From Haloarcula nitratireducens (GTDB lineage: Archaea > Halobacteriota > Halobacteria > Halobacteriales > Haloarculaceae): 64,000 nucleotides of DNA. The notes beneath the pieces were generated by a model. It searched no databases. It was not told where the DNA came from and was given only the letters and a program-made list of their open reading frames with translations. The position numbers were made by a program, and so were the translations under genes. Below are positions 1-9,191 of the stretch, one piece after another. Location of the stretch: assembly GCF_019599505.1 (NCBI RefSeq), contig NZ_RKLT01000002.1, positions 248,001 through 312,000 on the forward strand, read 5' to 3'. The stretch's first letter is position 1; every line of letters begins with the position of its first letter.

Positions 1-392
1 TCGAATATGTCGGTCCCGCGGACGAACTCGTCGGTCGGTCGGAGGTCGTCCCCGTCGGCGGGGAGGTTCACCAGTCGACCGGTCTTCCCGCAGGCGTCGC
101 TCGCGTCGAGGACGATTTCCAGATCTCGCACGCGGAGCGTCTCGCCGCCGAGATGCGTGACCCGAACGACCTGCTCGGTGTATCGACCGCCGCCGGTGCT
201 GTAGGTTTCGTACTCGCCGCTGGAATGAGCGACGGTCGGTGTTGGCGCGGTCATCTCGTCGGCGTAGCCTAATGCAAGCGCCGACACCGATCCGGCGATA
301 GCGACCGTCAGTCCGAGCAAGAGGACGACGGCGACGATAGAACTGACCGCTCGCTGATCGGGAGTCGGCGAGCCGGACGGTGTCGGTGACAC
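1..392 (-). CDS. Type IV pilin-like protein, 3' end cut by window
   Basis: The reading frame opens with GTG at 392 and runs off the left edge, leaving about 130 residues. The N-terminus has a short polar leader ending in TPDQRAVSSIVAVVLLLGLT, followed by a hydrophobic helix of about 20 residues. This is the layout of haloarchaeal type IV pilin/archaellin-like proteins, which are cut before the helix by a PibD-type peptidase and held in the membrane by it. The rest is a soluble, Thr/Gly-rich region that I cannot assign. No in-frame ATG lies just upstream, so GTG is the likely start. It is divergent from the Cys-rich gene at 547. Confidence 0.7.
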   Translation of the reverse strand, partial: MSPTPSGSPTPDQRAVSSIVAVVLLLGLTVAIAGSVSALALGYADEMTAPTPTVAHSSGEYETYSTGGGRYTEQVVRVTHLGGETLRVRDLEIVLDASDACGKTGRLVNLPADGDDLRPTDEFVRGTDIF

Positions 393-546
393 GGTCCCGA
401 ATCCTCGCGCCTCCGTACAAAAACGGTCGGCCTCGGCCCGCCCGAATAACCGATAGACGGGCGTTTCCGGACCGCAGGCGCGGCGTGGCGGACTTGCAGT
501 TGAAGGCGAAGCTCGGAAACAGAATCCGCCCGACGTCTGAGACGCG

Positions 547-897
547 ATGTCACTGTCAGAGACCGTCTCCGAGATCGACCACCTGAGCGACGAGCAGCGA
601 GAATGCATCGAGAACTGCAACGAGGCCGCCGAGGTCTGTGAGTGGTGTGCCGACGAGTGCCTCGGCAGCGAGGACATGGAGGAATGTGCCCGCCTCTGTC
701 GGGACGTCGCCGACATCGCGTCGCTGCACGCCCGGTTCATGGCGCGGGACTCGCAGTTCAGCTCCCAGCTCGCCGAAGCGTGTGCGGACGCCTGCGAGGC
801 GTGTGCCGACGAGTGCGAGAGCCACGACGCCGACCACTGTCAGCTCTGTGCCGACGTGCTCCGCGACTGCGTGGAGACCTGCCGTGACATGGCCTAA
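547..897 (+). CDS. Cys-rich four-helix bundle protein (DUF326 / Csp-like)
   Basis: A 116-residue soluble acidic protein with 15 cysteines, mostly spaced as CxxxC or CxxC along predicted helices (for example CNEAAEVCEWCADEC and CADACEACADEC). This matches the DUF326 four-helix bundle family, which includes the copper storage proteins Csp1/Csp3, where inward-facing Cys thiolates bind many Cu(I) ions. There is no signal peptide, so a cytosolic Csp3-like role is inferred. No copper ATPase or chaperone is next to it. It ends 34 bp before the convergent methyltransferase gene. Family call is firm; copper as the metal is inference. Confidence 0.8.
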   Translation: MSLSETVSEIDHLSDEQRECIENCNEAAEVCEWCADECLGSEDMEECARLCRDVADIASLHARFMARDSQFSSQLAEACADACEACADECESHDADHCQLCADVLRDCVETCRDMA

Positions 898-931
898 GTC
901 GGGCGACCGCTCCGACTCGTAGATAGCACGC

Positions 932-3900
932 TCATCCGTCACCGAATTCTTTTCGAATCGCGTCCCGTTCGTCCTCGGAGAGCCCGTACAGCGAACAGAC
1001 CCGGCGATCGATGGCCGCCTCGGTTTCCGCGATTCGGTCGTCTAACTCCCGAGCGCGGGCGCGCTCGGCCGAGAACTCCCGAAGCCCCGCCGCCACGTCG
1101 TCGAGGCGCGGCAGCGTCAGCGACTGCAGTCGCGCCAGGAGCGAACTGGACTGCGTCGCGCTCCGGCGGAAGTCGGCGAACCCCTCGGCTCTGTCCGCGG
1201 CGTAGGGGACGAACGCTTCGATCAGCGTCTCGCGTTCGTCGTCCGCCCCGTCGAGTTCGAGCGCCGGAATCGGATCGGTCTCCGCGTACCCCCACCTATC
1301 GGTCTCGACCGCGTCGTCGTCCGGTTTGTACCGAGCGCTCGCGGCGAGGACGACGCCGCTCGAACGCGACTCGACGCGGACGTCACCGATTCGAAGATTC
1401 GGCAACTCGTCGGCGGTCGCCGCGAGTCTCGTCGCCGAGACGCCCTCGGCAGGTTGGCACTCTGGAAGGGCCCCCAGCGACGGCCCGAACTCGTACGTTC
1501 CGAGGTGTTCGGCGAGGTCGAGATCGAGTCGGGATCGCTCGGCCGTCAGTGAGAGCACGCGGTCGACGGCGTCGACGAGTTTCGGGTCCGGTTCGCCGTC
1601 GAACGCCATCGGTAGCGCCTCGAAGGTGGACTGGTTTATCTGCGGGAACACGGTTCGGTAAGCGGCGTGTTTGTAGTGGTGATAGAAGTTCAGCACCGAG
1701 GAGTTCAACACCCCCAGCAGGTGTTTGAGGTCGTCCGCCGATCCCGACTCGGCGTGGACGTTGTACGCCGATTTGACGGTCGCGAGACCGTCCGCGTCGA
1801 GCGTACCGACGAGCGACGCGCTGGTCTGGCGGAAGACGAGCTTCGGGCTCCCGTAGTTGCGCTCGGCCTTTTCGAGGTCGGCGGCCTCGACGTAGCGGAG
1901 TTCGCCCTCGTCGATGCCGTATCGACGCACCGCGCCGCCGGGCGCGATCGGTCGCGTCTCCCCCTCTCGCGGGCTCTCGGCGAGGTGCGCGGCGCGTTTG
2001 CTCACTTCTTCGCCCCGCGAGATAGTGATGAACTCGCCGAGCGGGGGCTGGCGCTCGATCTGATCGAGAATCGAGCGGGTGTCTTCGTCGAGATACAGCA
2101 GGAACCGCTTCGCGTCCTGTGCTTCGAAGACGCGAGCCGGTATCGAGTCGTAGGCGATGTCGCCTAGGTCCGGTCGGTCGATGCCGGTCGCGCTCGCACA
2201 GCGGACGGCGTCCGTCTCGTCGCCGCTGACGAGAACCACCGCGCCGCTCTCGACGCCCTCGAACGCGGCACCGACTTGCAGTATCTCCGCGAGCGACGCG
2301 TGTTCGAGGACGTACGCCCTGATGGGTTCGTTCTGTTCGCGCGTCAGCACCGAGTCGGGGACGACGAACCCGACGCGGCCCGTCCGAGACTGGCGAATCG
2401 CCTGTTCGTAGAACGCCACGTAGAGGTCGAACTGGCCGTCTGTCGCCTCGAAGGCGTCTTCGAGGTAGGCCCGGAGATCCGTCTCGATGGCGGCGCTGAC
2501 GTTCGCCCGCCCGGCGGTCGCCACCCACGGCGGATTCCCCACGACGGCGTCGAATCCGGGCCGGTCGAGGAGGTCGCCGTCCTCGTCGCGATATGTCTCC
2601 GGAAATTCGAGCTTCCAGTGGAAGTACGAGCCGTCGTCGGCCCGCTGCTGTGCCTCTCGAAACCACTCTTCCCGCTCGATAGCCGCCCACGCCTCGTCGT
2701 CTTCCAGCGCGGCGGTCATCCGCCGGTACGCGTCGTCCGGGACGGTATCGAGACCGAACCGCTCGGCGGTGTGGACGTTCGCGATGGCCGTCGACCGCTG
2801 GCGATGGCGGTCGCATCCGAACTGCTCGAACTCCCCCTTCATCGCTGGCACCTCCTCGAGGTCACTACCGACCAGCGCGTTGCCCGCCTTGAGGTGGCGG
2901 TCGAGCGACGCGGGCGGGCGGTCGGCGGCCGCCGTTCGAAGCCAGAGCGACGCCGTCGCCAGTTCGACGGCCAGCGGGTCCAAGTCGACGCCGTAGACGC
3001 AGCGTCGTGCGACCTTCCGTCGCGCTCGGTCGATGTCGCAGACCGCGTCGACGGACTCGTCGCCGCCCGCTCCCGCCCGCCGGTCCCGCTCGGCGACGAT
3101 CTCCCGCGCGAGGTACTCGACGACGGCGAGGAGGAAGCGACCGCTCCCCATCGCCGGGTCCAGCACGTTCAGGTCGAATATCTGTCGCGCGAACTCGTCG
3201 GCCGAGCCCCCTCGTGCCCCATCTCTCCCGCCTCCATCGCTACGAGCGCGCTCGGCTTCGAGGTCCGCTCGGACGTCCCGAACGAGCGGTTCGAGGGTGC
3301 GTTCGACGACGTGTTCGACGACGTACTCCGGCGTGTAGTACGCGCCCGTCGCTTTCCGCTCGCCGTCGTCCGCCGTCAGGTAGACGTTTCCCACTGGGAC
3401 GACGACGTCGTCGCCGTCGCCCGCGGCCGTGTAGGTCCCGTCCGTCAGCGTCAGCGGCTCGTCGGCCATGTCGAGTCGATACTGCAGGAGGGACTCGTGA
3501 ACGCTCCCCAACTGCCGAACGTCCAGCGACGCGTAGTCGATAAACGCCGTCTCGCCGGCGTCTCCGCGGCGGGTCAGCAGTGTAACGACCCGCGCGAGGT
3601 GAGCGTCACCGACCGCGTACTCGGCGAGGAAGCGCGCTTCGCGGGGATCGTCTTCGGCGGGGTCCGTTCGGAACAGCCACCCGTCGTACGCCGGAACAGA
3701 GGGGTCGTTCTCGTCGATCTCCGGCCGATCGCTCCCACTCCCGCGGTCGAGGAGTTCGAACAGGTCGTCGAGACGCGACCACAGGTCGGTCTGCCGACGG
3801 TGGTACGCCGAGTCCGCGCTGTCGAGTCGGTCAGCGATGGTCCGCTTCAGCGAGTCGAGGCTGTACTGCGCGTCGGTCTCGTCAGCCGTCTCCAGTAGGT

Positions 3901-4177
3901 TCCGTCCCTCGCTCTCGGCGTACAGGACGACGAGGAGCCGATAGAGATAGACGAGCGAACTGTCGTAGAGGAGATCGAGTCTCGCCGACTCGAAATTGTC
4001 CTCGGCGTCCGGGATCAGGCCGCGGTCGGTCAGTGCCGACCGCCCGAGGTCGTTGTCGGGGTGTTCGAGGAACCCCTCGGCGAGGACTTCGAGGGCTTCG
4101 GCGGCGTTCTCCGTCGCTTCTCGGTCGACTGCCTCCTGTCGGCCCCCTCCGCTCCCGTCGCTTCGGTCGTTCCCCAT
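932..4177 (-). CDS. Eco57I-type N6-adenine DNA methyltransferase (solitary)
   Basis: A 1081-residue protein with the motifs of class I adenine methyltransferases: an entry segment KATGAYYTP (275-283), SAM motif DPAMGSG (340-346), acidic motif GVDLDP (396-401) and catalytic NPPW (548-551). The C-terminal third resembles a target-recognition region. The first 270 residues are helical and show no PD-(D/E)xK nuclease motif that I can see, so it may be a methyltransferase alone, a type IIG enzyme with a diverged nuclease, or a PglX-like protein. I chose ATG 4177; the frame stays open 43 codons further, but that part is basic and runs into the rfcL promoter. No other restriction or BREX gene is nearby. 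Confidence 0.8.
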   Translation of the reverse strand: MGNDRSDGSGGGRQEAVDREATENAAEALEVLAEGFLEHPDNDLGRSALTDRGLIPDAEDNFESARLDLLYDSSLVYLYRLLVVLYAESEGRNLLETADETDAQYSLDSLKRTIADRLDSADSAYHRRQTDLWSRLDDLFELLDRGSGSDRPEIDENDPSVPAYDGWLFRTDPAEDDPREARFLAEYAVGDAHLARVVTLLTRRGDAGETAFIDYASLDVRQLGSVHESLLQYRLDMADEPLTLTDGTYTAAGDGDDVVVPVGNVYLTADDGERKATGAYYTPEYVVEHVVERTLEPLVRDVRADLEAERARSDGGGRDGARGGSADEFARQIFDLNVLDPAMGSGRFLLAVVEYLAREIVAERDRRAGAGGDESVDAVCDIDRARRKVARRCVYGVDLDPLAVELATASLWLRTAAADRPPASLDRHLKAGNALVGSDLEEVPAMKGEFEQFGCDRHRQRSTAIANVHTAERFGLDTVPDDAYRRMTAALEDDEAWAAIEREEWFREAQQRADDGSYFHWKLEFPETYRDEDGDLLDRPGFDAVVGNPPWVATAGRANVSAAIETDLRAYLEDAFEATDGQFDLYVAFYEQAIRQSRTGRVGFVVPDSVLTREQNEPIRAYVLEHASLAEILQVGAAFEGVESGAVVLVSGDETDAVRCASATGIDRPDLGDIAYDSIPARVFEAQDAKRFLLYLDEDTRSILDQIERQPPLGEFITISRGEEVSKRAAHLAESPREGETRPIAPGGAVRRYGIDEGELRYVEAADLEKAERNYGSPKLVFRQTSASLVGTLDADGLATVKSAYNVHAESGSADDLKHLLGVLNSSVLNFYHHYKHAAYRTVFPQINQSTFEALPMAFDGEPDPKLVDAVDRVLSLTAERSRLDLDLAEHLGTYEFGPSLGALPECQPAEGVSATRLAATADELPNLRIGDVRVESRSSGVVLAASARYKPDDDAVETDRWGYAETDPIPALELDGADDERETLIEAFVPYAADRAEGFADFRRSATQSSSLLARLQSLTLPRLDDVAAGLREFSAERARARELDDRIAETEAAIDRRVCSLYGLSEDERDAIRKEFGDG

Positions 4178-4323
4178 CGATGGTATCGGACACCTGTCGA
4201 GGAACCCGTATAGTCCTTTCTCAGCGGCGGCAGCGCGACGGCGATGCGCGCCGCTCGGTCGCCGGGAGCGGACAGCGTACCGCTCCGCAACCACTAAACG
4301 CGCCACGCGCCTGTCTCTCGATA

Positions 4324-5850
4324 ATGGACTGGACGGAGAAGTACCGCCCGAGTACGCTCTCGGAGGTGCGAGGGAACAACAAGGCCCGCGACGCCCTGAA
4401 AGAGTGGGCCGATACGTGGGAGAGCCACCGCGAGGCGATCATCCTCCACGGGACGCCGGGGGTCGGTAAGACCTCCGCCGCGCACGCGATGGCGAACGAC
4501 ATGGGCTGGCCGACCATCGAACTCAACGCCAGCGACTCCCGGACGAAGGACGTCATCGACCGGGTGGCCGGCGAAGCCGCCAAGTCCGGCACGCTGACAG
4601 CCGGCGGGCAGGGCCGTCGCCTCGTCATCATGGACGAGGCCGACAACATCCACGGCAACGCCGACCGCGGGGGCGCACGCGCCGTCTCATCGCTCGTGAA
4701 GGAGGCCGCCCAGCCGATGATTCTCATCGCCAACGAGTTCTACGAGATGTCAAACTCGCTTCGCAACAACTGCCAGGACGTCGAGTTCTCGGCGGTCCAG
4801 AAGCGCTCGATCGTCCCCGTCCTGCGAGACATCTGTCGGAAAGAGGGCATCGAGTACACCGACGCCGTCGTCGAGGACATCGCCGAGCAGAACAACGGCG
4901 ACCTGCGGGGTGCTATCAAAGACCTGCAGGCCACCGCCGAGGGCCGCGACCGAATCGAGGCCGACGACTACGTCTCCGGCGAGCGCGACACTTCCGAGGG
5001 CATCTTCGAGTACCTCGACGTGGTGCTCAAGGAGGGCACCGCCGAGGAAGCGCTGAAAGCCAGTTACGACGTCGACGAGACGCCGGACGACCTCATCAAC
5101 TGGATCGAGGACAACATGCCCAAGGACTACGAGGGCGCGGAACTGGCCCGGGCCTACGGCTTCCTCTCGAACGCCGATAAGTGGCTGGGCCGCGTGCGAG
5201 CGACGCAGAACTACTCCTTCTGGCGGTACGCCGGGGACAACATGACCGCGGGCGTCGCCGCCGCCCGCGACGGCAAGAAGGGCGGCTGGACTCGCTACGG
5301 CCCGCCGAGCTACTGGTCGAAGCTCGGCCGCTCGAAGGGGGCACGTAAGACGCGGGACCACATCGCCCAGCAAATCGCCGCCATCGACGGCGTCTCGATG
5401 CGGACCGCTCGCCGGGAGATCATGCCGTTCCTCGCGACGATGACCCATCACTGCACGAACCGTGACCTGACGGTGGCGATGGCCGCCACCTACGAGCTGG
5501 AGGCCGAGCACGTCTCCTTCATCACCGGGTCGGGCAAGGACACGAACAAGGTCCAGTCGGTCGTCGAAGACGCCGAGCGACGCCGCGAGGACGCCGCCGT
5601 CGAACACTCCGGCGGCGCGTTCGAGAACGCGACGGTGGACGGCGGCACCGCGGCCGGCAGTGATTCTGACGACGAGACGGCCGACTCCGCCGACGCGGCC
5701 GACGAGAGCGAACCGGGGGGAAGCGACGGGCAGTCGACGCTCGGTGACGAGACGGCGGTGGCCGACGCGGCGGCGGACGCGGAGGAGTCGCCCGACGACG
5801 AGGCGGCCGAGGACGACGACCAGCAGTCCGGCCTCTCGGACTTCATGTAG
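4324..5850 (+). CDS. rfcL: Replication factor C large subunit
   Basis: A 508-residue AAA+ clamp-loader subunit that, with RfcS, opens and loads the PCNA sliding clamp. Visible motifs are Walker A HGTPGVGKTSAAHA (residues 43-56), Walker B IMDEADNIHG and a sensor region near NSLRNNCQD. After the collar domain comes a long acidic tail (about residues 420-500) and a C-terminal QQSGLSDFM, which fits a PCNA-interacting peptide. The start is ATG 4324 (MDWTEKYRP); a TATA-like ccactaaacg lies about 30 nt upstream, suggesting a leaderless message. It is divergent from the methyltransferase gene. Confidence 0.95.
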   Translation: MDWTEKYRPSTLSEVRGNNKARDALKEWADTWESHREAIILHGTPGVGKTSAAHAMANDMGWPTIELNASDSRTKDVIDRVAGEAAKSGTLTAGGQGRRLVIMDEADNIHGNADRGGARAVSSLVKEAAQPMILIANEFYEMSNSLRNNCQDVEFSAVQKRSIVPVLRDICRKEGIEYTDAVVEDIAEQNNGDLRGAIKDLQATAEGRDRIEADDYVSGERDTSEGIFEYLDVVLKEGTAEEALKASYDVDETPDDLINWIEDNMPKDYEGAELARAYGFLSNADKWLGRVRATQNYSFWRYAGDNMTAGVAAARDGKKGGWTRYGPPSYWSKLGRSKGARKTRDHIAQQIAAIDGVSMRTARREIMPFLATMTHHCTNRDLTVAMAATYELEAEHVSFITGSGKDTNKVQSVVEDAERRREDAAVEHSGGAFENATVDGGTAAGSDSDDETADSADAADESEPGGSDGQSTLGDETAVADAAADAEESPDDEAAEDDDQQSGLSDFM

Positions 5851-5878
5851 GCCGGATAATCGAGGGTGGTCGCGTTCC

Positions 5879-6862
5879 TCAGGCCCGCCGCTTCCCGCCC
5901 AGTCCCGGAATCGCCGTCCGCTCCTCGACTACGTTCATCAGGAGCGACGCCGAGACGACCAGCGCGAGGTAGAAGAGCGCGGCGAGGACGAACAGTTCCG
6001 TGTAGCGGAACGTGTCGTTGGCGATGGACTCGGCCTGGAAGAACAGTTCGCGGACCGTGATGAACGCGGCCAGCGAGGAGTACTTGATGAGGTAGACGAG
6101 TTCGTTCGACCACCCCGGGATGGCGTAGCGGAGGCCCTGCGGCAGGACGACGTAGCGGATTCCGTCCACCTTCGAGAGGCCGATGGAGCGCGCGGCGGTC
6201 AACTGGCCGGCGTCGACGGATTCGAGCGCTGAGCGGATGTACTCGGCCTGGTAGGCGGCGCTGTTGAGCGTGAAACCGATGATGGCGACCCAGACGGCGG
6301 TTCCCGGCACCATCCCGACGCCGACGCCGGGGAGCGTGCGGATAATCTGGGTCAGCGGCAGGCCGAAGTACAGCACGAACAGCTGCGCGAGCAGCGGCGT
6401 GCCGCGGAGGAGCTCGGTGTACGAGAGCGAGAGCCACCGCAGGCCCCGGCCGCCGTAGACGCGCGCGACCGACAGCGGCACGGCCAGCACGAACCCGAAG
6501 GCGATGCCGGCGACGGTCAGGACGATGGTGAGCCACGCCCCGCGGGCCAGCGGCGGGAGCGAGGGGATCGCTCCGGCGAAAAAGGAGAGGACACCCGCGA
6601 GCACGTCGAGCGGCGCGCCGAACAGGCCCAGCGAGGCCGCGACCGCTCCGACCGACTCCGCCGCCGAAGCGAACGGCGCGACCGGAACGAACGACCGGTC
6701 GCTCGGGAACGCCAGCGAGTTCGGCAACAGGAAATCGTTGGTCCAGCGGATCAGCAGCCAGCCCCAGAACACCGCGAGGCCGGCGAGCGCCCACGGCCGG
6801 TCGGTGTCGACCGTCACCGTCGTCCGCACCTCGTCGGCGACGGACGGTTCGCCGGTGCTCAT
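5879..6862 (-). CDS. Polar amino-acid ABC transporter permease
   Basis: A 327-residue membrane protein of the HisM/GlnP permease family: several hydrophobic segments plus the EAA-type loop around SALESVDAGQLTAARSIGLS, which contacts the ATPase. The first 100 residues carry an extra hydrophobic stretch not found in the sister permease at 7599. The start ATG 6862 overlaps the ATPase stop by 4 nt, so translation is coupled. It is the last gene of a four-gene operon whose first gene encodes the binding protein. Amino-acid specificity cannot be told from the sequence. Confidence 0.9.
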   Translation of the reverse strand: MSTGEPSVADEVRTTVTVDTDRPWALAGLAVFWGWLLIRWTNDFLLPNSLAFPSDRSFVPVAPFASAAESVGAVAASLGLFGAPLDVLAGVLSFFAGAIPSLPPLARGAWLTIVLTVAGIAFGFVLAVPLSVARVYGGRGLRWLSLSYTELLRGTPLLAQLFVLYFGLPLTQIIRTLPGVGVGMVPGTAVWVAIIGFTLNSAAYQAEYIRSALESVDAGQLTAARSIGLSKVDGIRYVVLPQGLRYAIPGWSNELVYLIKYSSLAAFITVRELFFQAESIANDTFRYTELFVLAALFYLALVVSASLLMNVVEERTAIPGLGGKRRA

Positions 6863-7602
6863 TCCGGTGCCCTCGACTGGAGGCCCGCGAGGAACTCCTC
6901 GGTGCGGTCGTGTTCCGGCCGCTGGAACAGCTGCTCGGGCGGCCCCGACTCGACGACGCGCCCGCCGTCCAGGAAGTGGACGTCGTCGGCCGCCGAGCGG
7001 ACGAACCCCATCTCGTGGCTGACGACGAGCATCGTCGTCCCGCGCTCGGCTAGGTCTCGCATCACCGAGACCACCTCGCCGACGAGTTCGGGGTCGAGCG
7101 CGCTGGTCGGCTCGTCGAACAGCATCAGCTTCGGCTCCATCGCCAGCGCTCGCGCGATGCCGACCCGCTGTTGCTGGCCGCCTGAGAGTTCGGCGGGATA
7201 GGAGTCCGACTGCTCCGCGAGGCCGACCTGCCGGAGGTGGTCGGCCGCCCGCTCGTTCGCCTCGGCGGCGTCCATCCCGAGGACGCGTTTCAGGCCGAGC
7301 GTGACGTTCTCCAGGGCGGTGAGATGCGCGAAGAGGTTGAAGTCCTGGAACACCATCCCGACCTCCTGTCGGAGCGCGTTGACGTCGGCGTCGGGCGCGG
7401 TGACGTGGGTCTCGTTGAGCCAGATGTCGCCGTCGTCGACCTCGGTCAGGCGGTTGATGCAGCGCAGCATCGTCGACTTCCCGCTCCCGCTCGGGCCGAC
7501 GAGGACGTCCACGTCGCCGCGATCCATCTCGAAGCTGACGCCGTTCAGTACCTCCTCGTCGCCGTAGGACTTGTCCACGTCCTCGACTCGTAGCAGTGTC
7601 AT
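6859..7602 (-). CDS. Polar amino-acid ABC transporter ATPase (GlnQ type)
   Basis: A 247-residue ABC ATPase with Walker A GPSGSGKST (36-44), Q-loop VFQDFN, signature LSGGQQQR, Walker B LMLFDEPTSALD and switch His in VVSHE. These are the standard motifs of the GlnQ/HisP group that powers amino-acid import. It overlaps the downstream permease by 4 nt and the upstream permease by 4 nt, so all three are co-translated. One odd residue: VDVLVGPSGS replaces the common VVVIIGPSGS, which is a minor change. Confidence 0.93.
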   Translation of the reverse strand: MTLLRVEDVDKSYGDEEVLNGVSFEMDRGDVDVLVGPSGSGKSTMLRCINRLTEVDDGDIWLNETHVTAPDADVNALRQEVGMVFQDFNLFAHLTALENVTLGLKRVLGMDAAEANERAADHLRQVGLAEQSDSYPAELSGGQQQRVGIARALAMEPKLMLFDEPTSALDPELVGEVVSVMRDLAERGTTMLVVSHEMGFVRSAADDVHFLDGGRVVESGPPEQLFQRPEHDRTEEFLAGLQSRAPE

Positions 7603-8273
7603 GTGTTCTCACCCGACGGAATCGCGTAGTACTCGCTCAGCCAGTCCAGCCCGCGGTTGGTCGTGAAAGTCAGCACGAAGTAGATGGCGCTGATGACCAG
7701 GAAGACCTCCAGAACCGCCGTCGAGCGCCCGCTCTGAGTGAAGAGGTCGTAGCCGCGCGTCAGCAGTTCCGCGAGGCCGATGGCGAAGGCGATGCTCGTG
7801 TCCTTCAGGACGATAGTGAACTCGTTCTGGAACCCGGGCATGCTCCGACGCAGGGCCTGCGGGACGACGACGTGACGGATGCCGCCGAGCCGGCTCATCC
7901 CGATCGAGCGGGCGGCCTCCATCTGCCCGTCGTCGACGCTCTGGAGCGCGCCGCGGAAGATCTGTGACTGGTAGGCCGCGCTGCGCAAGCCGAGTCCGAC
8001 CGTCGCGGTGACGAACGCCGACTTGGAGATGGAGACCACGAAGAAGAGCACGAGCATGATGACGACGATGGGCGTCCCGCGGAGGACGACGCCGGCGAGG
8101 CTCACCAGTCGCTTGCCGACACCGTCGCCGTACACCTCGATCGCGCCGGCGGGAAAGCCGACTAACAGGCCGAGCAACAGGCTGGTGACCGTCAGCCCGA
8201 CGGTAACGGCCGCCCCCGAGAGCAGGTAGTCGAGGTTGTTCAGGACGAACGTCCAGTCGCCTGTCTGGAGCAT
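7599..8273 (-). CDS. Polar amino-acid ABC transporter permease
   Basis: A 224-residue inner-membrane permease, the usual size for the HisQ/HisM family. It has about five hydrophobic segments and an EAA loop (GALQSVDDGQMEAARSIGMS) that matches the loop of the other permease in this operon, so the two probably form a heterodimer. The gene begins 4 bp after the binding-protein stop codon and its stop overlaps the ATPase start by 4 nt. Confidence 0.92.
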   Translation of the reverse strand: MLQTGDWTFVLNNLDYLLSGAAVTVGLTVTSLLLGLLVGFPAGAIEVYGDGVGKRLVSLAGVVLRGTPIVVIMLVLFFVVSISKSAFVTATVGLGLRSAAYQSQIFRGALQSVDDGQMEAARSIGMSRLGGIRHVVVPQALRRSMPGFQNEFTIVLKDTSIAFAIGLAELLTRGYDLFTQSGRSTAVLEVFLVISAIYFVLTFTTNRGLDWLSEYYAIPSGENT

Positions 8274-8277
8274 CGCT

Positions 8278-9105
8278 CTACTCGCCGAACCACTTCTGGG
8301 TCAGTTCCTCGTACCGGCCGCTCTCCCGGACCGCCGAGAGCCCCGAGTTGAGCGCGCTCGTCAGTTCGTCGTCGTCCGTGCGGACGCCGAAGCCGAACTT
8401 CTCGCCGGTCTCGTAGACGAACGCTATCTCGACGGGGCGGTTCTTCGCGAACGTCTCGGCGACGGGGACGTCGATGACGACGGCGTCGACGTTGCCGTTC
8501 TGGAGGTCCTGAATCGCCAGCACGTAGTTGTCGTAGGCGTTGTACTGGTTCTCGGATATCTCGTCGCCGACGAGTTCGTCCTGCACGACGCCCTCCCCGG
8601 TGGTGCCCTTCTGCGCGCCGACGGGGCGGTCCGCCAGGTCCGAGAGGCTCCCCGGCGAGAAGTCGCCGTCCTCGCGGACGACGATGGCCTGGTCCGAGGA
8701 GTAGTAGGGGTCGGTGAAGTCGATGGTCTGGTCGCGCTTCTCGTTGATGGTCATCCCGGCCGCGATGGCGTCGATGTTGTTGTTGGTGAGCGCCGGGATG
8801 AGCGAGTCGAACTCGAACTCCGACCAGCCGTCGAAGCGGTACTCCGTCTCGGAGACGACGGCCTCGAAGAGGTCGATGTCGAAGCCGACCAGTTCGCCGC
8901 CCTCCTTCATCTCGAAGGGCGGGAACCCCGGCGCGGTGCCGGCCGTGATGCTCGGTGCCTGTTCCGTCCCGGCGGAACCGTTTCCGCCGCCACCGTCGCC
9001 GTTCCCGCTGCCGCCGTCGCCCATGCAACCGGCGACCGAGAGCGTCACCGCCGCGCCGCCGACGGACGTGAGGTACTGCCGACGTGAGAGACTTCGATCT
9101 GACAT
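8278..9105 (-). CDS. Amino-acid ABC transporter substrate-binding lipoprotein
   Basis: A 275-residue family 3 solute-binding protein, first gene of the operon. The leader SRRQYLTSVGGAAVTLSVAGC combines a twin-arginine motif with a lipobox, so it is exported folded by Tat and anchored by lipid at Cys28, as is common in haloarchaea. A Gly/Asn linker follows. Recognisable family blocks include GFDIDLFEAV, MTINEKRDQTIDFTDPYY and QKGTTGE. It delivers the ligand to the two permeases. The neighbouring ctaA-like gene is 86 bp upstream on the same strand and probably has its own promoter. Confidence 0.92.
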   Translation of the reverse strand: MSDRSLSRRQYLTSVGGAAVTLSVAGCMGDGGSGNGDGGGGNGSAGTEQAPSITAGTAPGFPPFEMKEGGELVGFDIDLFEAVVSETEYRFDGWSEFEFDSLIPALTNNNIDAIAAGMTINEKRDQTIDFTDPYYSSDQAIVVREDGDFSPGSLSDLADRPVGAQKGTTGEGVVQDELVGDEISENQYNAYDNYVLAIQDLQNGNVDAVVIDVPVAETFAKNRPVEIAFVYETGEKFGFGVRTDDDELTSALNSGLSAVRESGRYEELTQKWFGE

Positions 9106-9191
9106 ACCCGGTAAAACAACGTAACTCGGGATTAGTGTTACGAACGGGTACTACGGGCGTTGTACGCTCCGGCGGGGCGAGCGCCGCTCGC

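Noticed and set aside
2605..2625. ttccagtggaagtac inside the methyltransferase gene, similar to the ORB core
   Set aside because: It lacks the AAAC and G-string parts and is coding sequence.
2276..3898. Plus-strand frame of about 540 codons opposite the methyltransferase
   Set aside because: Antisense to a gene with clear motifs and unlike any family I know.
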